Assembly: GCA_947462335.1 (NCBI GenBank)
Contig: OX381705.1
Coordinates: 48,948,393-49,012,392 of the forward strand
Direction of reading: 5' to 3'
Source of the DNA: Harmothoe impar
Lineage: Eukaryota > Annelida > Polychaeta > Phyllodocida > Polynoidae
Length of the DNA: 64,000 nt
Within the stretch, counting starts at the first letter, position 1. Each line of letters begins with the position of its first letter. The position numbers were made by a program, and so were the translations under genes. Positions 35,079 through 44,976 of the stretch are shown piece after piece. The notes beneath the pieces were generated by a model. That model saw only the letters and a program-made list of their open reading frames with translations, was not told the origin of the DNA and made no database searches.

Positions 35079-35490
35079 GTACCCCCTAGACATCTAACCC
35101 CCGGACATCTACCCCCTGTCATTTACCCCTAGGACTTTTACCCCCTTAGGACTTTTACCCCATAGGATATCCACCCCTTGGACATCTACCCCCTTGGGCT
35201 TTTACCCTCTAGGACTTCTACCCCTGGGGGCATCCACCCCCTCCAGATGCCCATAATTATGGTTGAGTCACATCATGTGGAGAGGGTAGATGTCCCCAGG
35301 GGTAGAATTCCTAGAGAGAAGAAGTCCAAGGGGCTAGATGTCAAAGGGGGTGCATGTCCTCGGGGGTAAAAGTCCTATTAAAGTGGGTAAAAGTCCAGGG
35401 GTAGATGTCCTAGGGGTAGGCCTAGATATCCAGGGGGTAAATGGCAGGGGTAGATGTCGGGAGGTAGATGTCCGGGGGTTATTTGTCCTG
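35079..35490. repeat. Converging array of 18-bp units (large imperfect palindrome)
   Basis: The left half (about 35,079-35,250) is a run of units like CCCCCTTGGACATCTA or CCCCTAGGACTTTTA. The right half (about 35,283-35,490) is the same unit reversed, e.g. GGGGGTAGATGTCC. The centre is about 30 bp around TGGTTGAGTCACATCATG. The outermost parts also match: AACAAGTACCCCCTAGACAT on the left and, reversed, ACAAATAACCCCCGGACAT on the right. It could fold into a hairpin of about 200 bp per arm. There is no coding function. Confidence 0.85.
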
Positions 35491-35499
35491 AAACCGTTT

Positions 35500-37500
35500 A
35501 GAGATACCACTAAGTATGTCAAGACCTTCCGTTTAAGAACACCTGTGAAGCAGAGAACGTGTTCCAGCAGATTTGCTCCACCCAAGAGACGATATCAGAG
35601 GCTGCGAACTTAGACGCCCCCTGGGTTGATGTGGTGTAACTACATCGCCTGGAATATATTTGTGCCGCCTGACTGCCACCTACTGGGACATTTTGGAATA
35701 ACTATGGTCTAAACTCATGAACAACACTGTTAGGAGTCAAATAGTTCTCCAGTGGATATCACTGGAGTTGATGTTTTATAGCAATCCTAGCGCACTTCTG
35801 CTTGTAGATTATATTGGTAATGTGATATGAGACATTTATCTATAATTATGTCTCTTAGTGGTTAATTCATGATAATCATGAAATTTAGTCACCAATAGGT
35901 CTTTATGAATTAGACATTCAACCAAATCAGACATGGGCAATAATTGTAGTGAATTGAGAATATAATTATGACTGCAGAATAATCTGTCTATGCGAATCAG
36001 CTATTATAAAAGAAATAATTCTTAAAATGTTGAGCCACTGCAATAGCTAATTAAGCCTCCTTAGTCAATGTTTAAGAATAACGGTGAAAGCCTGTATATA
36101 ATTACGCTGACTTCCAAAAAACTGTGACCCTAAAATAAACTGAAAGCTTGGCACCCATCGTTGCCAGTGAATCACTGTTTTTTCTACAGTGTTTTACAAA
36201 TAAGAGAGACCTTAAACATGATGTGTGCCTCACTGGGGGCAGTATGTATGGGGATGTATATTAGACATATGTATACATGACGTATTAAATAAAAGTGTAG
36301 TTACTCCCCAAAGTACCAAAGGAAAGATATTTCATGGAGGTGTACATCGTCTGAAAATTAGGATCGGGAGGTCGCATTTTGTTTATGTTTATTTGGTAGA
36401 TTTCAAAGTTAATTAGCCAGTGACATTTTATTCAGATCTAGTCTTTAGTTAAGTATGACATTTTTACAATATTGCGAGAATATTATCTTGGGATAACAAA
36501 CCATACTACGCATTATATAATATTGCACAACGTCACTTCCCCATACATCATTATAACAGAAATATGCTTCTGTTCCATAGTTGAATATACCCTTGTATAT
36601 CTCATGTACCTCCTGAAGGTTTAGAGAATAAAACCATTGTCATTGGCATTTAGATGTCGGACTGCTTCACATGAAAGCTGTGAATCACTTTACGTAACCA
36701 TTCATGTGAAGCAAATCACGAAAAGTAGTAACCATCCATGCTACATAGAAGTAGGCAAATACTCATATATCTAAAAGAAATGTTTAAATACCAATTTTTA
36801 CTATGCGTTGTATATATACATGCACTGTCATAATGCCCATGTCAAACTCAAACTGCAAAGCCTGAATCGTATTAATGATGCCCGCCACTCTGATAACAAG
36901 TGCCCCTATCAAAATAATCTTCCCTTAATATGGATAATGTAGACATATACTATATGTCCTCGCAGCGCTTATTTCAAGATTGTTTGTGGTTAATTGTACT
37001 GAGATGTCCGTTTTTACTTATCAGTATTTGAAATAGGCCGAATCTATAAATCATTATTGGTCGTGTCATACCTAGATCTGGATATGGCTGGGGAGTAGGC
37101 TAGTCCTTATCATTTGCTCTTTGATAATATCACTGAAATACACCAAGATTGATACATGTATATTCCTATCCCTCTTTTGGGATGTGTGCCTCTATGATTA
37201 ATATCTTTAGTGAAATCTTAGTTTTAGAGAAATTGAAATTTTTCTTCATCTCAGGGTATACATAGGCAAGGGGTGCTTCATGCCCACACAGGTATGGATA
37301 TACCTCCTGTACCTGTATGCAATTCCTCAGTTCCTCTCTCCATTTTTGTCCCAACTAATTTCGAAGCTACCACCATCCTCTTTGTCTCCCTCCACGTTTT
37401 TTCCACTCACCCCCTCCTTCCACATTAACATTTTTCTAGATGCTCACAGGGGAATTATTTTATTGATTTAGTTGCAAAATGTGGATTGTCAATTAACTGG
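35500..37500. other. Non-coding; one small perfect inverted repeat
   Basis: AT-rich. GCTTCACATGAA (36,664-36,675) and TTCATGTGAAGC (36,701-36,712) are perfect 12-bp inverted repeats with a 25-bp loop. Nothing else was recognised. Confidence 0.5.
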
Positions 37501-37520
37501 GTCATTTAAAGGGACTCCAG

Positions 37521-37630
37521 CCAATCCGCACCAAGCAAATGTGACCCAGTGGCCTGGTGACCCAAAACTGGGTCGCGACCTACAATGATTCATACACGTC
37601 GGCGCTCCAGCGTGTGTGAGGGGCGGAGAG
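37521..37630 (+). promoter_or_regulatory. CCAAT box and GC box upstream of the orphan gene
   Basis: CAGCCAATCCGC (CCAAT at 37,521-37,525) fits an NF-Y site, and GAGGGGCGGAG at about 37,618 fits an Sp/KLF GC box. They lie 180 and 80 bp upstream of the preferred ATG at 37,702. The segment is GC-rich compared with the AT-rich sequence further upstream. Confidence 0.4.
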
Positions 37631-37701
37631 GTGGCGAACAAAGGAGTGGGGACGGAGAGAGACGCAGGAGGCCGCACTTTCTCCACCGTCGGACGGGAAT
37701 T

Positions 37702-38055
37702 ATGGCCAGCAACGAGGAGCAATCCTTGGTGGATCGCATCGGGGGGATAGATAGGAAATTCAGGAGGGCCTGTGCACAGATTGTCCTGCTGAATAATGAG
37801 ATAGAGGCCCTACAGACACGCTACAACAGGGCCATGAAGACCAACCGGCGCTCATTTCGCTACAGCATCCGTCTCCGGCTTGCCACACTGGAGGGGATAA
37901 GGAACATGTTCTATGAGTATGCCAGTAGGATGGCAGATGAACTGGAGGAACTCCAGGAGAGGGTGGTGGAGGACCATGCAGTCTCACTGGAGAGGATAAC
38001 AGGGGATAGCAGTGATTTTGACGACCTAACACCTCCAGCGACGGAAGAAGCTTGA
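37702..38055 (+). CDS. Uncharacterised 117-residue coiled-coil protein, intronless
   Basis: The open frame extends back to 37,585, but the ATG at 37,702 (ATTATGGCC, start MASNEEQSLVDRIGGIDR) is preferred: the 39 residues before it are Arg-rich and look like translated GC-rich 5' UTR. Residues about 10-50 (KFRRACAQIVLLNNEIEALQ) and 65-92 (MFYEYASRMADELEELQERV) are amphipathic heptad-like helices. They are joined by a very basic, Arg-rich stretch (NRRSFRYSIRLRLATLEG). The tail is acidic (DSSDFDD) and Ser/Thr-rich, ending PPATEEA before TGA. There is no signal peptide, membrane segment or known catalytic motif. Balanced codon use, an upstream CCAAT/GC-box region and the well-formed protein argue for a real gene. 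I do not recognise the family; a domesticated transposon protein or a lineage-expanded orphan are both possible. Confidence 0.65.
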   Translation: MASNEEQSLVDRIGGIDRKFRRACAQIVLLNNEIEALQTRYNRAMKTNRRSFRYSIRLRLATLEGIRNMFYEYASRMADELEELQERVVEDHAVSLERITGDSSDFDDLTPPATEEA

Positions 38056-38059
38056 AACG

Positions 38060-39330
38060 ACTGGAGGAATTGTAGAGCTTGAACTGAATCTAGTCCTGTG
38101 CCTCTTGCTTGGGCATGTTTTGTTTACATTACCCCAGGGCTCTACCTGCTGCTGTGATTTTGAATGCCTCATAGTAGGCCTAATACAAGCCTTAGCATAT
38201 GACTATGACAGATACCTCAGCTTAAATATATACTAAGCACCAATGATGAAATGATAGACTTAGGAAACCGTGCCAAAATCGAGACATTTATGTTTATACA
38301 CCTGAATCAACAAAGGGTCAAGTATCCATGAAGAATCTGCTGATAGTGCTGAACTATGAAGGAACTTCAGGCTTATAGACTATTACTAATAGGCCATGTG
38401 ATTCAAAAGAAGGAAGACTTGCTTCTTTTCAAAATGGACAAAGAATAACACTCCAAAAAAGCGACGACAAAGTCATTTCGACTTTAACGGCCCCCTGCCA
38501 ATATGGGGCCACCAAATCCTCCCAAAGGTTTTGATCAATCTCTCACTTGTGTCTCATTTGAGACGCATTTCAACTGCATTCATGTTCTGCTTTGTCCCCT
38601 ACAGGTAGAGGGTCGGCCAGTTCCAGGTGACAATAGGTGAGTATGGCTTGTCAGGGGGGTGTGTGACAGGGTGAGACCACGCCCCCTTCTACACGCTATG
38701 GACCACGCCCACCCACGTTGCCGACTGACCGCCGCGCCCCGGCCACCGAATGTGGCTGTTCTGCTGTGAGGGTGCCTATACAAATGTATTGAGATACCCG
38801 GTTCTAAATTAAGGCCATTAATACTTCTTTATTGTATTATTGCCCATACAGATATGGATGTCTTCCCCTAGACAGGGAATATGGGTTAAATGGTAGTATG
38901 TAGTATGTAACACATTGTAGTTAGGCTTAAACCTTTATTGTTTTCATTATACTATTACAATTAATTTCCAGTGGTGGACGCGATGGGATGCACCCATGAT
39001 GGGCACACTCGCGTCTGCCAAAAGCTTATTAAAGCCATTTCACTATTCTGGACTCCGATTACCTCACCGATAGGGGGCGTCATCCCTTTTTATGCAACAG
39101 CCTGCGCCCTTTTCTTTCCGAAACCCTGGATCCGCCATTTTAATTTTCACTATATCATAATTCGAACACACCACCTGGACGTCCTTTGTAAAGGACGAGG
39201 CTGACATACTCAAGATACTATCCTCGGGTGTACCCTGTTTACCACTCGGCCTCGGACTATATGTATAGTCTATACAGTCAGACTTAAATCAGGTGTTTGT
39301 CTCACCATATCTTATTATCAACCTGCTATA
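38060..39330. other. Non-coding, nothing recognised
   Basis: Includes the 3' side of the orphan gene. No canonical AATAAA was found close to its stop; an ATTAAA occurs at about 39,027. A frame at 38,971-39,204 runs through repeat-like sequence (TGGATCCGCCATTTT) and is not considered coding. Confidence 0.4.
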
Positions 39331-39334
39331 CGAT

Positions 39335-39475
39335 AGATAGACTATGGTTGTGAAAAGGTATGTAGAATTAGCCACAGGCTGCTGGTGGGTCCAGGCGAGG
39401 GCGAAGCTCAAGTCGCCCTACCAGCAAGCTGTGGTTAATCTTGCTCACCTTTTCATAACCATTGTCTATCTGTTT
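39335..39475. mobile_element. Long hairpin (MITE-like)
   Basis: The left arm ATAGATAGACTATGGTTGTG then AAAAGGT, AGCCACAGGCTGCTGG and GGCGAGGGCGA pairs with the right arm TCGCCCTACCAGCAAGCTGT then GGTTAATCTTGCTCACCTTT and TCATAACCATTGTCTATCT. The loop is minimal. It lies 25 bp before CCCAG-terminated element 2. Confidence 0.7.
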
Positions 39476-39499
39476 TAAACCATGGTATGCAAGGGGCGA

Positions 39500-39639
39500 C
39501 CCAGCTAACAAAAAAACGTTATTTACCTCAAAATAACGTTTTGAATTGTACATGTCACACTAAAGAGCCTTAGAAAAACGTTGACATATAACATTATATA
39601 ACGTTATAAAATGGTGTATAACGTTATCTGTTTACTGGG
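39500..39639 (-). mobile_element. CCCAG-terminated element 2
   Basis: A 140-bp element with ends CCCAGCTAACAAAAAAACGT and ATCTGTTTACTGGG. The interior has several AACGTT palindromes. On the minus strand it carries the family marker CGTTTTTCTAAGGCTC, so it is in the opposite orientation to elements 1 and 4. Confidence 0.7.
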
Positions 39640-40030
39640 GAAGCCTTTGTCTTAGCTGTCCACCGTAGTTTAAGCATGTATAACCGACACTGGGCCCCTA
39701 TGCCTCTCCCTTTCTCAGTTTCCCTGTCACCACAGAAGGTCTGATAGTCGGGTTCGTTTACCCAGCTCAGGGTAGGCCTATATTTGTATCTAGCATATGC
39801 ACTGCCTGTGCCTCTGTCCATTTTGGGATGATTAATGCACTTATTGTGACCATAGGAAAAATAGCATGATAACTCTAAATGGGGAGGGGGGCATATCTCT
39901 TGACAAATCACGAGTTCGATTTGTCAACTGTAAGTAGTATATGAAACTGTGATTTTTCAGCTGGACTGAATCGGCTCTCAATAAAGGGTATCCTTTATAA
40001 TGCAGCATACAGCTATTGAATGCGTCCCCT

Positions 40031-40040
<10 letters not shown>

Positions 40041-40092
<52 letters not shown>
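40041..40092. repeat. (TC)n microsatellite
   Basis: About 26 TC repeats follow a run of C. They lie just beyond the predicted poly(A) signal of the EMI/EGF gene. Confidence 0.95.
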
Positions 40093-40096
<4 letters not shown>

Positions 40097-40161
40097 CTCC
40101 CACTCTGTCTGTCTGCCTCTCTCTCTCAATACGCAACACAACTCGTGCTTTGTAGCATACC

Positions 40162-40167
40162 TTTATT
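40162..40167 (-). terminator. Poly(A) signal of the EMI/EGF gene
   Basis: AATAAA on the minus strand (TTTATT on plus), 428 nt downstream of the stop codon at 40,595-40,597. It is the nearest canonical signal found in the expected direction; the 3' UTR length is reasonable. Confidence 0.4.
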
Positions 40168-40594
40168 AATACTATTATGTAATAGTAACTGTATGTACAT
40201 ATTCGAATTAACTGAAATACCATTTCATCATTTACAACATTACCCCGTGAAAGCCAAGACAGAATATCTAATGGGTTATTGTATAAAAACATGGATTATT
40301 TACACATACAAGTCTTTGACTAGGTCATTAGAATGATATATATTTACAACTCAAAAAGAGCAGATCGCATAGAGCAAATTGAATAACTAAAATATCATCA
40401 TAGATTATAGGTGGTCCTGTTCCTATCCCATCTAGCCTAGTGTCAGAGTAACACATCCGTTTTTTTAAATGCCAGTTCCTAGCTATTGGAAGTATCATTT
40501 ACAGAGCCGCGTATCACTTGAACAGATTACTGCTTAATCATCCCATTGGCAGGCCAATTATGCAAGTACTTCACTTTGATGGTATATATCCATG

Positions 40595-41394
40595 TTAATT
40601 CTTGGAATGCTTTTTTAGCTTGTCCCGAGCAGCAGTCAGTTGGTGGTCGTTGAGTGGAGGAACCGCTCCCTTTTTCTGTTCGGGGGCGGTAGGTACCGGA
40701 CGATTTCCGCTCGGGCGTGGGGACCGGGGCAGTGGTGGTGGAGGGCGGTCATCCCTAGGGGACCTCGGGTTGCCATTTGGGTTGTCATACATAGGAGCAG
40801 CAGCTCCATAGTCTGTGAGCACCTCATAGATAGCAGGGCCATCAGTAGGAGGGGACCCACTTGTAGGGATCATGTACGCTTCCTTAGGCACTGGAGGTGC
40901 CACTGAATACGGAGGTGGGGGAGGCAAGACCTCAATGTAGTCATTCTCCATAGGTCCACCACTAGGCATAGGAGGTGGAGCAAGTCCTTTGGGCATATTA
41001 CTTGGTATCAGGCCATCGTAGGCATTATTGTCATACTTGGGAGGTCTGGTATCGTGCCTATGATGGTGGACATTAGGTTGATAATGGCTATCGTTATCCC
41101 TATTAGGGGCGCTTGAAGGTCCTGAACTAGCCCCGGTTGCCTGAGCTGGGGTTGAACTTGAAGAGTTTTGCAATCGCTTTGTGACACAGACTGTAACTGT
41201 GATACAGAATATTAGGAAGAGCCCCCCAATAACTGCACCCACAATGAGGGCTATTGAGGGGGTACTTTTACTCTTAGCTGGCGGCGGCTTTTCCGCCGCT
41301 GAACTTCCCGTATTCTTGTCATTGACTGAAATATCGTCTGGCCTTGGACGATCGTTTTTAGTGCCGTCTGCTCCCTTAGAAAGAACGGCTTCTC
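40595..41394 (-). CDS. EMI/EGF gene exon 7: stalk, transmembrane helix, cytoplasmic tail
   Basis: A single 800-nt terminal exon: stalk, TM segment [20 protein letters not shown]..., basic stop-transfer TKR, then the Pro/Tyr-rich tail ending KLKKHSKN and TAA. Putting the whole tail in one exon is common for receptors. Confidence 0.9.
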
Positions 41395-44139
41395 CTACAA
41401 ATAATTAGGGCACGGAGTTAGTTATAATACGGTTTTACGCAGCATGGGTGATTCTGTCATTGTCTAGTGTTCTAGGAATAATCATTTTTTGCAAAACCAG
41501 GCCTATACTGTGATGTCCGCTACAATGATCCTGGTTTTGAAATTTAATCATTGAAAGACCATAACTGGGTATAAGCAAGTGTGTCTCTTTTTCAACAACA
41601 ATGAGTAAATGGCGGGGGGATATCAACCTCTTGTTGGGGGTAAGGGGAACTTCAGCGAAAATGCCAGTACATTCCCAGCTAAAGAAAATAGGTTATTTTA
41701 CGTCGAAATAATGTTTTAGCGTTATATAACATCTTGCCACAATATGGAGCCATAGAGAAACGTTGTACTAACGTTGTATGACATTTTTCTTGTTAACTGG
41801 CTAATTACTCTATATAAAACGGCGCGCAGTCTTTTGCGTGTGTGTGCGAGATGCCACGAACCCTGATGTTAAAAAGTGAGCGCTTCCTATAAGTATAGAG
41901 GTACATTATATAGCAGTATTCATGAGATATAATTAGACACTTACCAACGCAATTCCTGCCATATGGACCATCCAGCTGCATGCCCGGAGGACATTTACAG
42001 ACGTACGTGCCGGGCAGGGACACACATGTGTGACTACATGGGTTGTACAGCATACACTGGTCTATAGCTACAATACAGAGACAGATGGATTAATAGTCAT
42101 ATATGTGCAGAAACACAAGTAATATACACACTTTCCGTGCCTATGCATTACATAAACCCTGATAACACAATTAAGTGATTAAAAAGTTGTCTTGCTTTCG
42201 TTTTTATTCTTTGGGTTACGGACACCATAAACATTTTTATTAGGTACGGAGGACGAAATTCAAAAAAGAAAATTCAAATAAAATAATATTTAGTCTTTCA
42301 CGTTTTACTACCTAAAATCTTTAATAATGGTCCGATTTACACACTGTTAAAACTGACATATAGCAATTTAATTGGAGATTCACAATTTTATTATTAGTGC
42401 GGGGGTTTTCAAGCTAGTGTGGCGGGCCCGTAACCCAAAGAATAAAAAAGAGTGGCCTAACGAGTAGCATGTTATTTAGGGATTGGAGCGAGGCATTGAT
42501 TTTAGACCAAAGGGAGATTTGTTCCAAAACCTTGAGACCACTTTCAAAGTCTTGGTGGCCCGATTGCCGCATGGGCAAAGTGCACAGCAGTGAGGTATAG
42601 AATGGATCTACATTGATACCCTGCAATTTGTATTCAACTATAATCTGCATAGACGGTAATAGACCTACTAACGAAGAGGAGTTAAGTCTTGTCTTGGTAT
42701 TGTATTACTTATTATTATTAGTATTGAGCCTACCGTGACATTCAAAGTCTCGGACCCTCATGAAGCCTGCATCACATTGACAGTAGAAGGAACCTCTGGT
42801 GTTCTGGCACATGTGGGCACAGCCTCCGTTATTCACAGAGCACTCATCAACCTCTGAAAGATAGAATATAATAATTATAATAATAATAATGATGATAATA
42901 ATAATAATAATGATAATAATGATGATGATGATAATAATAATAATGATGATGATAATAATGATAATAATAATAATGATGATGATAATAATATTAATAATAA
43001 TAATAATAATGATGATGATGCTGATGATAATATTAATAATAATGATAATGATAATAATAATGATAATAATAATGATGATAATGATGATAATGATGATAAT
43101 GATGATAATGATGATAATGATGATAATGATGATAATGGGACAAGTACAAGGGTAGTAATGTTGGGGGCCGTTGGGGGCCGTTGTGCAATGTTATGCAATT
43201 ATGCATATGCACTGACTTGTTAAAATGGAATTGAATTCGAATCATGAGCTGGAGATCCGAGCACTGATATGTGCAATATGTATGGAATACCACGGACGAG
43301 CCATGCTATTTTCGATACAATTTGTCTCCCTCATATGCCATATTGTCACATAAATATTTTAGTGTTATACGCAGAAGCTATGTAGACCTACTATAATAAT
43401 GGACTAGATATACCATATAGGTGAATATGCCATAGTATAGGGTTAATACATACCTTGACAGGTGAGGGGGTTCACCAGGCGGTATCCATCTGTACAGGTA
43501 CACACGAAGCCTCCAGGTGTGTTGAAACAGCCCTGGTTACACCCACCGTTAGCAGATGCACACTCATTTATATCTGAAAGGTAGAAAAAACATTTATGCA
43601 GCTGGGTCGTTCTCTGAACCACACAATTCAGTGCATATCAAGTATATGTGTAGCTGAATATCAAAGGTTACAGGACCCGATTGGACAGACACATCTAAAT
43701 GCAAAGCTTTTAGAAGGTAAGCTACACAATATATGCCGCGGCATATGTCATATCAGTTTACCGAAGTGCTTGATGCGTATCACTATTATGGTAATACATT
43801 AGATGATGAGTTATCACTGAGCATCACAATAAGGCGCACTCTATATTGCAGTAAGAGTTTATAGAGGGAGGAATAAGTGTGTATATACCTGGCCCTGCTG
43901 TCAGAGTATATACAGATCAAAATGGAAGGCCTGAAGTCTCTTTTGGTATACACGTATAATAATAGTATGGTCATCATTCTCATATAAAAATTATGTTTAG
44001 ATCTACTTTTGGGGAGGGGTATAGGTTTCTACATTCATTCTTCTGTTCTAAAATATCCGAAGTTTTCCTTGAGTATTTCCATGTAGCTCAAGTGTGAGTA
44101 TATGCGTCCCTGTCTGTCTCTGTCTCCTTCTTTGACTCC

Positions 44140-44211
<72 letters not shown>

Positions 44212-44890
44212 AGCTTTATCGCTCCATCTCCTTTTTTAACTTAAGTACTTTTGCAACATGACACCGTACTCACCCTCACACCTTGTCCCATCCACGAGCC
44301 TGAATCCATTGAGGCACTCACACATCGCGTTCACGCAGAGCTGCTCGCACCCCCCTTGGTTGGATCCACAAGCTGAGGGGCTGGTGGCTATCTGCTCACA
44401 GGTGTCTCCGAGCTGCTCGTACCCTGGGCAGCAGTAGTTGCGTTCAACCACCTGTGGAGTGAACCTACTCTCCTGCTGTGGGCACGACCGTCTCCTGTGG
44501 GATTAAACATGTGATAGTGATGGGTTAGCATGCAGTAATTAGGCCCTCAGCGCCTTTATGAATAGGGCTAAGTACTTGTCCCAGCTCCTCTCCGACTTTT
44601 GCTGTAGGGGTACCGAGATCTGCGCCTTTAAGGTATGGGTGCGCGTGGGGGGGGGGGGGGGGAGGTCTATATGAAATCCTAGATGATGTGTCCAAAACAA
44701 AGCAGGTCTTTATGTGGACGCTGCCTGAGCATCGATCTCAACAGTCATTTCTCTAGATAGTGGTAGTATTTCAAACCCCTTTATGTTCTATGATAAGACT
44801 ATAATTTGGTCACTAAAAATGTATGATATGTTGGGGATTTCTATGCCACTTTTCGACTTGGGCCATATATTTTTAATTGGCCATACTACC

Positions 44891-44976
<86 letters not shown>

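Noticed and set aside
37760..38032. Antisense frame opposite the orphan gene
   Set aside because: Shadow of the real plus-strand frame; no start context or plausible protein.
42875..43198. Leu/Ser-rich and Met/Ile-rich frames
   Set aside because: Low-complexity translation of the ATG/ATA microsatellite.
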